From Meghimatium bilineatum (taxonomy: Eukaryota > Mollusca > Gastropoda > Stylommatophora > Philomycidae), in contig CM067322.1 of the NCBI GenBank assembly GCA_034231615.1, positions 102,819,587 through 102,883,586 on the forward strand: DNA of 64,000 bases, written 5' to 3'. Numbering within the stretch: position 1 is the stretch's first letter; the number at the start of each line of letters is the position of its first letter. The notes beneath the pieces are model-generated. The model saw nothing but the letters and a program-made list of their open reading frames with translations, made no database searches and was not told where the DNA came from. Made by a program: the position numbers and the translations under genes. Of the stretch, positions 27,082-42,000 are shown piece after piece.

Positions 27082-30000
27082 TCAAAGTTTGGAGAACTCT
27101 GGCGTCTGTTTCTGCATTGCCGCAAGTAAGGATTTAACAAAATCTTCTGACTGGAGCATGGCTGAATTCCACGTAGCCTGCAAAACAATACAAAATTTGT
27201 GGTTTTACTTTATACCACACTGCATGTTTCATTACAATTCACACATGCCGTTGTGTCTGTGGATCCCACCAATGACCCACTAGACAAACCACTCATGTAA
27301 CAGAAAACCTTAGTAGATGACATGCCGTTATATTGAGGCTCTCTTATGGAAGCTTTGTAGCATCTCACCTATACAATTATAGACCCCCTCTTAGACAGCT
27401 CTTTCAATAGGTATTGCATTAAGCCGTAATCTGAAGTCTCCTGGGTATGAAAGAAAGCTCAGAAAAAACCACCCCATTACACATAGGAAGTAAGAGCTAA
27501 TCGCTTGCAATTCCTGGGACTCTCAAACAAACAAAAATTATAAGTCACAATGAAAAATAACAAATGGTTTGGTAGATGTTTTGTTTGTATATAAACGAGG
27601 CTGCTCTTCTGATTAGCAGTATGTAGTCTGGAGAATGGAATGCATTCTGTTATGGTTTAGAGCTTAGCTACAATATACGCACCTTTCGACCTGACAGATC
27701 AATCTTCAGCATGTCTGTGTCATGTCACTTTGACCCTCTATGAGATAGTACAGTCAACACCACTCCAAAATCTCCTTACATCCTTAGTCAGCTCTTACAT
27801 CATGCATGGAAGGTAAACATTGTTGCTATTCTTTGCTCCCCTTTCAGGCAACACATGGGTGAGGCTGCTCAAATAATCATGTCTAATCCAGACAAGAAAC
27901 AATTTTCTTAAAGGAATGTTGCTTCCAACTTGAGCTTATAGTCACACAAAGCAAATGTTTACATTATGTATTTGAGCAACCACACAAATACATAAATACA
28001 TACGAAATACATAGAGTAACTACACAAATACATGGAGTAACTACACAAATACATGGAGTAACTACACAAATACATGGAGGAAATACACAAATACATAGAG
28101 GAAGTACACAAATACATAGAGGAAATACACAAATACATAGTATAACATTTGGAAGCATTAAAAGACATGACACCTTGTTGAACACCGTACTTGGGTAAAG
28201 TCAAAGGGAAGCAAAGAAGAGGTAGAGATACAAGTGGGAGAGCAACATCACAAGATGGACAGGTTACGGTAGTCTAACAGTGCACCACCAAAACAAGAGA
28301 CAGAGGATGTTGAAGATTTGTTGCAGCCAACCTTCGTTGCGGAGACAGCATTTGATGATGATAATGACAGAGTAACTACACAAATACACAGAGGAAATGC
28401 ACAAATACACAGAGGAGATACACAAATACATAAAGTAAATACACAAATACATATATAAATACATAACCAGGAGAAATTTTTCTCACCATATATTCCAAGG
28501 ATACTGGAACACTGTTGTCTCGAGAAAACACAATATTGTGTTTCGATCCTTGAACAGCAATTGGACTTTTTGATGCAATAACCTTTGCGACCTCTACAGC
28601 TGCGGTTAACATTTCAGTTTTATCAAGAAGAACTCGGCTGTGAAATTGAACAGATTTTTTAAAAAATACCTTGATAACTGAACTGATGTTTGTACTTGTC
28701 CTCAATCATCGAACAAAGAAGAAATTGTTAATCTTTAGTGACATCAACCGGTTTCTAACATTAACTCAGACAACGCAGAAAAATTACGCTCAAGACCATT
28801 CCTTGATGTTATCAATCCAGGATTTTCTTTCTACACCTTCCTCTTTCCACCTTTGACTGTTCCTTGAAAAATAATTTTAGAAAGTGAGTTGTGTCTTGCT
28901 ACATGTCCAAACTAAGCAAGTTTACTGTTTCACCTCTGCCAAAAGTGGTTCTTGATAACCTGCAAATTTATTTATTTTCTGCTGGATGAATATATTTGTC
29001 TTGTGCTCTATAGAACTAATTCTTAACAAATGTCTGAAGGACTTGTATTCAAAGGTCTTTCTGTGTCCACATTTTGTGTCCAGCGTTCACATTCGTATAA
29101 AAGTATACTTAGCACTATAAATCTGAATAGATTGATCTTTTCCGTAATTCTGATCTTACTTAACCTTAGGCATGCTGTGTTTACATTTACTTAATTTCTC
29201 TCCTGCCACTGAATTGGTTTTTGGAAATGTTACGCAATCATCGGTGGCTGTTTTGAAATCGCGATAACTTTTTTGTTGTTACATATAAATAAAGATCTAA
29301 ATTCTGCATATATTGGTGTACGTTTTGTTTGTATGTGAGTGATACGAGACGTGTGAGAAAGTGATAAAGCCAGATTTAGACTAGATCTAGGTGTACTGTT
29401 TATTTGATCGATCGACAGCTGTGAAATCTGTTAACTATTATATATTTTACTATTTAAATAATGAATATGAAGAACTTACCTCTGAAGTTTTTCACTTTTC
29501 CAGCTTAAAAAATGATGATTTCACTGAATATACGATGATAGAAAAGTATAATAAACTCGATTCACCGTCATGTCGCTTCGCCGCGATGCAGATGACTACA
29601 AATTGTTTGGATTCCATTTGAAAATCACTTGACATTGTATTCCCACCATTAAACAAAAAGGCGATAAATTTTCTTCTCAATGTTGCCACACCATTCTGTC
29701 AAAAAGTTACAGATCTCAATTTTTTGTTCGGTTTCGGGTTTATCGAACCGGGTGGTGGAATATGCCTTCTGAAATCAAGAAATGGCACAATTCCTGAGGA
29801 ATGCACCACCCAAAATGTAAACACAGCATGCTAAAAGTAAACACTAATTGAAGATGGTAACTTAGTAACTGAAATTTGAAGATGGTAACTTAGTAACTGA
29901 AATTTGAAGATGGTAACTTAGTAACTGAAATTTGAAGATGGTAACTTAGTAACTGAAATTTGAAGATGGTAACTTGGTAACTGAAATTTGAAGATGGTAA

Positions 30001-33000
30001 CTTAGTAACTGAAATTTGAAGATGGTAACTTAGTAACTGAAATTTGAAGATGGTAACTTAGTAACTGAAATTTGAAGATGGTAACTTAGTAACTGAAATT
30101 TGAAGATGGTAACTTAGTAACTGAAATTTGAAGATGGTAACTTAGTAACTGAAATTTGAAGATGGTAACTTAGTAACTGAAATTTGAAAGCCAGTACAAT
30201 ATGGTTGATCTGCTTTTGAACCATGAGCAAGTTTAAGAGTTGTGCTTGAGAGGCTGGTTCACTAACCTCTCTATGATGAAGCCAAAAATTGCTTGAGAGG
30301 CGTGCTCACTTTTATTTTTACGACGAAGCGAACAATTGCTTGAGAGGCTGGTTCACTAACCTCTCTATGATGAAGACAAAAATCGTGATATATACTGCAG
30401 ACAAAATAACTAGTTTGTCCTGAGCAGTCCAGACATTGATATCTTAATCAGGCTTGATCTTCTTCTTCAGCATTCATTCTCAAACTCCCGCTGGATGTCC
30501 TTTGTTGCATAGCAGGACCATGGTCCTACTAGATTACCAGCAGGATGTAGTCCAGAGAATGGAAATGCATTGTGTCGCCGTTTTATATGCGTCACACACC
30601 TGTTATTCCATACTAAAAATGTTGACTCTTAGTTCGGCCACACACGAGGCATTTCAGCTATTGTAGTCCTGAAGGGGTGTTACAGACCTGACATATTTAT
30701 TACCCAGCGCTGAATGAAATAATTCACGTGGAGGCTTGGATTTCGCTTCTGGTTCAAAGATACCGTTTCTCAATTTTGCGAATTTTATACAGCAGCCAGA
30801 GTTTGTGCATTTGCAAGCACAACTCAACATTTTCCATCGTCATATTTTTGTACAAGTCCTATTAGGTTGTCATTGTTTTTGACCAGTGCACATTCAATAT
30901 TTATACAGGTAAGACAATTTCGTTGTTCTTCATGTTAATTTAGTAGGCCTAATATCATTACTTTACATACAATGTCAAATTTGTTAGATCATCGTTTACC
31001 ATAAGAATGTGCAAAATAAACCTATTATGCCACCATCAAACACTAGTTTAGCATGTATATCTAGTTAGATCTCATTTTACTTGTGCAAATATGATCAAAA
31101 TTAGTTACATTGCGCAATTAGATCATGTAAAAGATTCATTCTTTGTGTAGCATTAACGCTACAAACTTGTCTTCATAATTTTTCTATTCGTGGTCGGCAA
31201 ATATAAGTCCAAAATAAACCTATTATGCCACCATCAAACACTAGTTTAGCATGTATATCTAGTTAGATCTCATTTTACTTGTGCAAATACGATTGAAATT
31301 AGTTTCACTGCGCAATTAGATCATGTAAAAGATTCATTCTTTGTGTAGCATTAACGCTACGAACTTGTTCTGTGTGATAGTTATCAATCGCGGTTGGATC
31401 CCCATAACCGTTTGAATAAGTTCGTTGCATGCTACACATACACAGAAAAGTAATTTACTATTGTAATAAGTATATGTTATACGTTTCTTTTGTGAAAATG
31501 TGTTAATAATATTTTAAAATTTATTTCAAAACAGGATGGATCACTGCAGTTCACTACACATGCGATTTTTGAATGATTTGTGCAGAATTTGTGTAGGAAG
31601 AACATTATCTAAGAAAGATAAAAGGATGCAGAAGAAACCACGATCCTGTAGCTTATATCAAAGTGACCTGGCTAGTATTTATGGGATACATATCATGGAC
31701 AATAGTGAAACAAAACATTCAACCACATTGTGTGTCAAGTGTGTAATGCGAAATCATAAACTCAAAATCAACAAGGATAGTAAATCTCTAGCTCGAGCCA
31801 AATTGATAGCTACTAACAGTGCCCTCATCTGGATGGATTTTAATCCTAACCTAACTGTTTTAGAATGTTCCGTGTGTAGTTATCATCAAAGTATGAACTG
31901 TGGCAGCATAAAAAGAAAGAGAGTTTTTGATAATTCTGATAATGATCATGATGTATCTGTGTCTGTGTTATTTCCTGCTACAGAAACAGAGGAAGATATT
32001 CTAATGTCAGTGACAGCAAGATTGTCTCCACAACTCACCAATAGTAATAACAAACAATCCAACAAATTTAACAGTACCCACAGCTCGCCGTTGTCTTCAA
32101 TATAATAATGGAATATTTTCCACATTTGCAACAAATGCATATCCACAATGTAGCTATACCAGCACACCTTCCATATTTACACCTGCATTTGCACATCTTC
32201 ACTATAACAGCACACCTTCCACATTTACAACACCTGCATATCCACAATGTAGTTATACCAGAACACCCTCCACATATTTTAGACCTTCAACGCCCAATAA
32301 CATACACGATTCTGCTATATCTAGCATATATCCTGCAGTTACAACATGTACAGTTTCTGAATTCAGAAAGTTAACATCAGACAGCACCACTTCTCCCATG
32401 ATGAAACATGGCTTTAGTTTTTAAAAATCTATCAACAAACCTATATCAGAACCATTGACAAATAAGGAGGAATTAGTTCAGTTTGAAAGTGAAATATATT
32501 TTGTTGGTTGAGTGAAATGCTATTGCGAAACTGTGTGTGCATTTAACGTTATTATACTATACACTGTTTTCGTTGCCACAAGAGAAGGAACTAAACAAAG
32601 TTAAGAGGTTCTAAAAACACTTAATATGAAGAAAGAATTACTAAGAGAAATCAAGATTAGACAAATAAAATATTTTGGACACATTAAAAGAAGTGACACC
32701 TTATTGAAGACCTTACTTGAAGGTAAAGTCAAAGGGAAACGAGCATGAGGTAGACAGAGATACGAGATACGTGTGGGAGAATAACATCACAAGATGGACA
32801 GGGTACAGTCTAGCAGAGTGCATCACCAAAACAAGAGGCAGGGGATGTTGAGATCTGTTGCAGCCAACCTTTGTTGCAGAAATGGTACTAGATGATGTCT
32901 ACCTGCCAAGTTTCTGGCTTGCCTCCCCTGATTTCACCAAGGGACAATTGAAGGGTTTCTCTTATTTCCCTTGAATTTTCTAATTGCAATTGAATTGACA

Positions 33001-36000
33001 GTGGGCGTGAACAGTGAACACACCCACCTCTGGTTTATTGATATCTCCTAAAAACTAAAAGTTTGTCCAGTTTCAGGTGTGGTCAATGTCCCGACACATC
33101 TGTCTTTGGCAAGATCAGGCTTGATCAAATTTGGGATAATGCGGTGAGTGGTCACTTAGTTGATCAAAGTTGGGATAATGGGGTGAGTGGCGACTTAATT
33201 GCCTCTTACTTAGTTCCCTTGTACTTGACACTGTTTCTATTGTGAGCTCCCCTGTCCTGCTACAGTAACACACATGGAGGATGACATGAATAAAGAAGAG
33301 AAATATGTTGCTCTATTCATTTAAACAAAAATACAATAATGGCAGCTGATGTAGAAGTGCTCATGTAACAGAACTTCTCTGCTTGTTTGTTATAAATCTG
33401 TGCATTTATTCTCCTGGGCATGCAAGAGTCATTAGCAATGAAAGAGCCAACAGATTAGCGTCAAAAGTACCAATACTAGGAGAATTAGTTGTGGACAAGA
33501 ACAACATATTAAGATCTGTACATGAATATTTTCTTCTTCTTCTGCATTCAGCATCTGCAGTCATGTTATATTGTCAGGCCTGTCATCATGGCGAAGTCCA
33601 ATGTCTTCTCCAGGTCATAGCAGCTGCCCCAAAGCTTTTACCTCAAATCTTCTTCTTCTGGTACGATCTGTTGTCTCTGCTCTTTGTATGTTGGACAATC
33701 CTGAAGTATTTGTTCAGGAGTCTGGGTGAACATTTCCTAAATGAGGACATTAAACTGGAAGGAGATATGATGTGAGTAAAAGAATTTGGAATTACCCCTA
33801 GGACAAGCAGAACAGGGTGACTAAGGGGGCGTCTAAGGTGTGTATGTAACTAGCAAGCTACAGGAATCATCATCATGCATATTCTTTGTCATGTGCTGTG
33901 AGAGACAGAGCGACTATGGGTTTGCCCAGAGTGCTTCAACGTCGATTCTTCTTTTTCATTGCTCATTCTCAAACTCCCGCTGGATCTCTCTTGTAGCAGG
34001 ACAACATTCTCAAACTCCTACTGGATCTCTCTTGTAGCAGGACAATGTTCTCAAACTCCCAGTGGATCTCTCTTGTAGCAGGACAACATTCTCAAACTCC
34101 CGCTGGATCTCTCTTGTAGCAGGACAATGCTGCTACTAGATATCCAGCAGGATGTAGTCCAGAGAATGGAAATGTGTTGTGTCACAATTGTATTTGAGCT
34201 AATGGCCTGACACATCCATCTTCTGCACCAATGTCAATTCAGAAAACTAAAATTGTTATATCAAATACCTCTTACCTGACAAATCCAATAGATTTGGCTT
34301 CATCAGAGTTAAATCGTCGTCCTGTGTATGTTAACTCACGAAAGGAACTATCATTTCCAACAATTTTCTGGAAACGTTGCAGTGTACCCAGGTCTGCTGC
34401 CAGTCCAATGTCTATTTCCTGAAATATTACACATTCAAAGAATCTACTTAGAACAGCAACAAAACATTAAAGATAAACAAAACAATATAAAATACACAAT
34501 GTAATATCTTAGTAGTCAGCTGGAATCTTAGTAATCAGGGTCATAGGCACAACTTTAGTAAGTGGGTGCGGCTATCTGTTACTGTTAAATAAAAAGGTAA
34601 TTTGCCCATTTTTTGGTCTTTCTTTTAAAAGAAAAAAAATTCCTTTCTTTTAAAGAAAAATCATAATGCAGCAAACAGGATTTGAACCAGGTGTGCTCAG
34701 ATGGCACCTACTTGCCTCGCTACCTGAGTCAACATGTTTAGGGATATTCGATCATACCACATCCCTAAAGAAAGATGTGAATTTAGTCAAGGCTTTCAAT
34801 GTACATATTGCTAAGCTACTATGAATATGGACCTGTCAAACGACACACAGACAACAACAATAACAACACTGTACAGGCATATAAATTCTTTAAGAGCCAC
34901 AAACATTTTAACATCGCATGTGCCAGATGGCCTCAGCACTACTTATTGTGGTTAATGATTTTTCTTTAATATTAAATCCTCGATGCTTATACTGTACTGT
35001 ACTGTACTGTACTATACTGTACTATACTATTATATTTGTTAATGAGGCTCTCTACCTCTCCCCTTATATACAGGCTTGAGAATGATATGGATGTTGTTTA
35101 GAAACCAGACCCTATAGTCTACACCAACGCAGACCCTATAGTCTACACCAACCCAGACCCTATAGTCTACACCAACCCAGACCCTATAGTCTACACCAAC
35201 CCAGACCCTATAGTCTACACCAACAACATAAGCAATAAAGATTTGACTTGGAACTGGCTACTGCAGGCTACAGAACCACTTATACTGGAACAGGGTGACC
35301 CACTGAAATGAATGTCCATGTAGAAAAGAAACACAAACTCCTGAAGACATACTTCAAGACTGCCCTGAGTTCAATAAAATGTGAGGAAAGATCACCAGAC
35401 TGGACTGAGCTTCTTCTTCAGCGTTTAGTCTTATACTCCCACTGGATCTCTCTTGTAGCAGGACAATGGTCCAACTAGATTTCTAGCAGAATGTAATCCA
35501 GAAAACGGAAATGAAATGCTTTGTGTCGCCATTTTATTTGTGCTAATGGCCCGACAGATCCATCTTCGATGGAGGACTGAGCTGAGACTCAGGTTTTGGA
35601 GCTATTGTTCTGACCTGAAGTTTTTTCCTTGTGACCAGCCTAAAGATCTAGTAAAAGCAATGGAAACCCTGAACGTAGAAGATGAATCATATTTATTATT
35701 TTGTATCATTGTTGTTTCTTATCTACACTGATCTACAGCTGGTGCAGCAGGGATTATGCCTATAGCAGATCAAGAAAGGAAACACTCCACTAAAGTGTCC
35801 CAGGAACCTTCTATGTTTGTTTTATCTGGATATAGATCAGATGGTCAGATCAGGTGCTGCATCAAAGACCAGATGGTCAAAACTTAAAACTGCATGTTAG
35901 TCCATTTCTTATATCTCATCATTATCATCATCAGGTGCTGCATCAAATATTGCAACGTCTGTCTCTTGCCTTAGTGGTGCACTCTGCTAGACTGCAACCT

Positions 36001-39000
36001 GTCCATGTCATGATGTTTCCCTCCCACTTGTATATCTGCATACTTCTATCATCCCTTGACTCTACCTTCAAGTAATGTCTTCAACAAGGTCTTTCAGTTT
36101 GTCCAAAATATGTTATTTGTTTGTTTATTTCTTGTAATAGTTCTTTTTTTCAATACTTAGTGTTGTGAGAATCTCTTTGTTTTCTTATCCTTCCATGAAA
36201 TTGTCCCTATTCTTCTACCACATCCACATCTCAACCACATCTACATCTCAACCACATCCACATCTCAAATGGCATCAATAGTGCCTTCTCAATGTTTGCT
36301 CATTGTTCTTATATTTAAATATTTGATTTGTTTTTGGTAGACTTTCCAGTTGGTCACACGCTTATATGGACTTTCCAGTTGGTCACACGCTTATATGGAC
36401 TTTCCAGTTGGTCACACGCTTATATGGATTACTGCACAGAAATGGACTTTGTGATCACCAGCCCCGAGAGAGGATCATAGAGAGCTTGTCTGTCAGAGCT
36501 ATTTCAGATGACCATATTTTTCTTGTGGTGTTGTACAATGGGCAGTTCTGTTAAATATGCTCTGTGTTGTTTGGAGATTGTCCACATGGGCAAATATCAA
36601 TGTCACCAACTCCCGTACATGTGCTGTTTGAGTCTGCTCAGTTCTAAATCTAAAAATGATTGTTGTTTTCATCAAACATTATGGATGATATTGTCTGTTT
36701 TGGCTGCATGGCATGGGTGAGTAGATTTCCATTTCATGAGAGCTATTGATAATAGAATTAATTTCTGTAAATGATACCACACCTTATAACTGTTGTTACA
36801 GTACAACTATACACACCTTATAACTGTTGTTACAGTACAACTATACATTTCTTAGTCAACTGATGTTTGGCAAATAAAAAACTTCTTGTGATTAACTCAG
36901 CTCATGTTGTGGGAAGGTCAAAGAATGGTGCTATGACAACAGAAAACATGCTACAGATGATATGAATCAGACAGTTTCTGGACAGCCACCAGGTTGTCAG
37001 TTCTGGGAAGGTCAAGGAACCGACTTGTCAGTTCTGGGAAGGTCAAGGAACTGGCTTGTCAGTTCTGGGAAGGTCAAGGAACTGGCTTGTCAGTTCTCCA
37101 CTTACGGATAAAATCACATGCCACGATGAATGATAACTCAACTTAGCTTTACTTCCATACTTTGCTTACATGAAGAGAGTCTGGGTATAATACAGGAGAT
37201 TACATGAAGAGAGTCTGGGTATAATACAAGAGATTACATGAAGAGAGTCTGGGTATAATACAGGAGATTACATGAAGAGAGTCTGGGTATAATACAGATT
37301 ACATGAAGAGAGTCTGGGTATAATACAGGAGATTACATGAAGAGAGTCTGGGTATAATACAGGAGATTACATGAAGAGAGTCTGGGTATAATACAGGAGA
37401 TTACATGAAGAGAGTCTGGGTATAATACAGGTAATTACATGAAGAGAGTCTGGCTATAATACAGGAGATTACATGAAGAGAGTCTGGGTATAATACAGGT
37501 AATTACATGAAGAGAGTCTGGGTATAATACAGGTAATTACATGAAGAGAGTCTGGGTATAATACAGGAGATTACATGAAGAGAGTCTGGGTATAATACAG
37601 GAGATTACATGAAGAGAGTCTGGGTATAATACAGGAGATTACATGAAGAGAGTCTGGGTATAATACAGGTAATTACATGAAGAGAGTCTGGCTATAATAC
37701 AGGAGATTACATGAAGAGAGTCTGGGTATAATACTATTTTTGTATAATACTAAATTTGTATAAGATATTATTTTAAGCAACATTGTTCTGTCTCTATGTT
37801 ATTTATGTTTACTAGAAGGCCTTTAGGTCCTTGTAGTTTGAATATGGATGTTCTATTTTTGTGTTCCTGAGGATACTTCAATGCTTGTACATGTTGTTTG
37901 TTGTTGTTGTAATAGTTCTTGTCTCGATTGGTCCATTCTCAGTGACTTGAGCACACAGGTTTAATGTCTTGACAAGAACACATCTTTTTTTGGGTATGTA
38001 GTTGGTCAAGCACGGAAAACTTGTTTATTGTTTGCAAGGTCATTCAGTGCTGCTAGAATAGATCTGGTTCAATTCCGGTCAGCTGTACAAATTATTTTCA
38101 TTTATCCTCATTCTTCCTACTTGAATTTATGGGTATAATACAGGTGATTACCTGTTATATTGTATTGATTGTGATTACCTGAAGAGGGTCTGAGCAAGAC
38201 AAGTGATTATTACTATTAATTCTATTAACATAACTCAAAAAAACACAGAAAGTACAAATATGTTTAACATAAAACAATATGTGCTACAACCTTAATCTGA
38301 AACCAGGCATCCTGTGTGCAGTATCTAATGTCACAGGCTGAGATCATGTCTATGCCACCTCCTATACAAGCACTGTGAACTGCTGCTATCACCGGCTTGG
38401 GACACTGTGACATATTGGGTAAGTCAAAATATCAGACAATAAGTTTGAGGGTGAGTTTTATTATGGTAATGTGCATCATCATCAGGTTAGACACTTCTAA
38501 AATTTGGTATCAAAATCTTATAATATCTTTTCACTGTATGTACAGAGACATACTCAGGTTAGACAGTTCTAAAGGTTGGTATACAAATCTTTTATCTTTC
38601 CACTGTACCACATCATAACAGGCCTAGACAATCCCTTTTTTTGCTGTCATTCTCCAACCTACTGGATCTCTCTTGTAGCTGTAAAATGTTCCTACTAGAT
38701 TTTCAGCAGGATGTAGTCCAGAGATCCCTCTTGAAGCAGGATGTTCCTATTAGATTTCCAGCAGGATGAAGTACAGATTTCCCTCTTTTAGCTGTACAAT
38801 GTTCCTACTAGATTTCCAGCAGGATGTAATCCAGAGATTTCTCTTGAAGCAGGATGTTACTACTAGATTTCCAGCAGGATGTAGTCCAGATATCCCTCTT
38901 GAAGCAGGATGTTCCTACTAGATTTCCAGCAGGATGTAGTCCAGAGATCCCTCTTGAAGCAGGATGTTCCTACTAGATTTCCAGCAGGATGTAGTCTAAA

Positions 39001-42000
39001 GAATGGAAATGCGTTGTGTCATGCTTTTATTTGTGACAAGACAGTTCTAAAGAGTGATATCACAGTCTTCTAATAATATTCTGTACTGTAGAAGTTACTG
39101 CTACACTGTTCTCAGTAACCTATCCCATCTGTACTAAAAACGTTCCCCAATGATCGCCAACTGTGTTGATTCCTTCTCTTGTCCTACAACAATAAGAGAG
39201 CTTTCATGTTACTCGCATTCTATTGACACCAGACAATATATACCACATGGATAGGATGGTCACTCATACTGACGCTTGGTGATTTCAGAGTGATATATCT
39301 TTAGCAATGAGGGGAAAGAGAACCAAAAATATGGGTTATCACTTCAATAGCAGTCGGGCAACGCACAAGAAGAGACTGTTGAACACCTACTACTGCAGTG
39401 CCCAAAACTAACAAACATCCGACAAGAACTATTACTACCACTTCCAGCTATACACAACACACTCTACACAACTGCACCACAACTGAGGAAAACCTGTGCA
39501 TTCGCCAGAAGGGCTATGGGCTGTCAAGAGCTTCCTGCTCACAGCGAAAGGAATTGAATAATCATCATCATCATCATCAATAGCAGTCAGAAAGAGGAAC
39601 GAGAAAGATTATATTATGATCAACAACAGATTTAGAAACAATGTCAAGAACACTAAGACCTATCCAGGAGCTGATATCAACTCTGACCATAATCCAGTGT
39701 TGTGCAAAATACATGTTAAACTTAAAAAAAATAAAGCATAGAAGAAATCAAGATCCACAGGTAGATAGATACATAACACTAAAACAACAAGACATACAAC
39801 AAAAATACCTTGTAGATGTAAAGAACAGATATGAACATCTAATGATGGAAAATAATCAATAACATGGGTTTCCCAAAACACATTACAAGACTAATAGCAG
39901 AGCTGTACAAAGACCAAGAAGCAGCTGTGAAAATGGATGGTGAAAGATCACAGTGCTTTAATATATAAAAAAGGATAAGACAAGGCTGTACCTTGTCTCC
40001 AAACTTGTAAAGTATCTATGCGGAAAATATAATGAGAAATGTGATGCAAGAAATATTGAAGCCTGAATTCAGACTCACAAATATAAGAGGCTGCAGATTC
40101 CAGAAATTACATTTGGGAACGACACAGTGTTACCAAGAACAAATGAACAAATATAAGAGGCTGCAGATTCCAGAAATTAAATTTGGGAACGACACAGTGT
40201 TACCAAGAACAAATGAACAAATATAAGAGGCTGCAGATTCCAGAAATTAAACTTGGGAACGACACAGTGTTACCAAGAACAAATGAACAAATATAAGAGG
40301 CTGCAGATTCCAGAAATTAAACTTGGGAACGACACAGTGTTACCAAGAACAAATGAACAAATATAAGAGGCTGCAGATTCCAGAAATTAAATTTGGGAAC
40401 GACACAGTGTTACCAAGAACAAATGAACAAGACCTACTGAACATAAATTAATCCAGAAATTCAACAAACAACAAAACATGTTTTTAAACATGAAAAAGAC
40501 AAAAATTATGGCAACAGACGAAATAAAATCAAGACCCAAAATTAATATATAGAACTACAACTTACAAAAAGTGACAAATTTTGATTATTTAAGAACTAAT
40601 ATAAACAATGTGGGTAACTGCGCGCTTGAGATTAAGAGAAGAACAGCAATGACAAAATTAAAACAGCTAAAGAAATTGTGGCACGGTACTAACATAAGAA
40701 CCAAATTGTGCTTATTACAAACATGTGTGTTTCCAGTGGCGACGTATGGATGGGAAGCATGGACACTAAATAAAACATTGTCCAAGAGAATAACATTATT
40801 TGAATTAAAGTGCTACAAAAGAGTTCTGAGAATACCATGGACAGCAAAGAAAACAAACCAGGTGGTGCTAAGCACAACCAGCGTCCACGAGGGCTGGTTT
40901 CTGAACAAAATCCAAGAAAAAGCTAGGTTTTTTCAGTCACATTAAGTGGCGCGACGGTATGGAGAGAGTGTTACTAGAGAGGATGATAGAATGTAACAGA
41001 GGTAAAGGTCAACCAAGATACCGGTGGACAGAATACATACAAGAGTACCTGCACATGTCCATAAAGAAGGCGGGACAACTTGCTCAAGACCGAGGAGAAT
41101 TCAATACATCTATAATGAAGACTAAATTCTGGAAAGAATATGTCATGTGATGATGATGAATGATGGAACAATTCAGAAGGGAGAATCCAGAAGAGAAAAT
41201 AGATAATAAATGGTACAGCCTAAGGAAAATAAAAAATATCTACTCACTGCACAAACCTGAAATCCAACAGGTAAAGCACAAAGCAAGGTAATGAAGTTTT
41301 GCTAGTAACATGAAATACAAATAGGCACACACACACACACACACAAATCGACGTTTCAACTGAAAATTCTTCTATAAAACCACATCTTTACTGCCTTAAT
41401 ATAATTCTTCGCTATTCTGCTGAGTGTCCAAAGTTCACTTCCATACATCAGAATTGGTTCTATATAACTTCGAAGAACTCACTTTTTCATCTTAATTGAC
41501 AAAGATTTATTACATAGGATGTTCTTCATCACATAAAATATTGCCTTTGCCTAGGCAATTCTACATTTGATATCTTTGTAGAAATCAAAGGCTAACTAAG
41601 CCTACTATCATCATGATAGGCAATTGATCTCTCTTACCATCATTAGACTAGGCAGGAAGTACACAAGAGAATCAATGGAGATGTTTGGTTGACAGAATTA
41701 CAGTAAGAGGGACACATAAATATATTATAATGAGCACACAACAAATATACAACCTTTTCAATTACTGTGAATGAGTTCTGTAAGTGACTGATCATCCTGC
41801 CAAGAAAGAATGCCCTCCTGCCAGCATCAGTAATTTGTTGTGCCTTTTGAAAGACTGTAGTATCTGAGATATCCAGCCCTGGAAATAGAATCTCATTAGT
41901 AATATGAAAGTTGGAAATATATCCTATTTAGGATATAGTAATCACCCTAGTACTGTTGGCTTTACTAATATTCTAGGAAATATTTTACTTCAGTAGGTTG

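Noticed and set aside
29838-30190. Regular 28-bp repeats as a CRISPR-like array
   Set aside because: The units are directly adjacent without unique spacers, and the DNA is eukaryotic. The same holds for all the other arrays.
32108-32374. 88-codon ORF rich in His and Leu after the RAG1-like ORF
   Set aside because: The neighbouring frame, rich in Thr/Pro/Ser with short repeats, is a better continuation of the upstream protein; this one is probably its shadow.
34665-34735. Genuine tRNA gene
   Set aside because: It has good B and A boxes but no convincing cloverleaf, acceptor stem pairing or anticodon loop. The same applies to 14625-14690 and 38015-38090.
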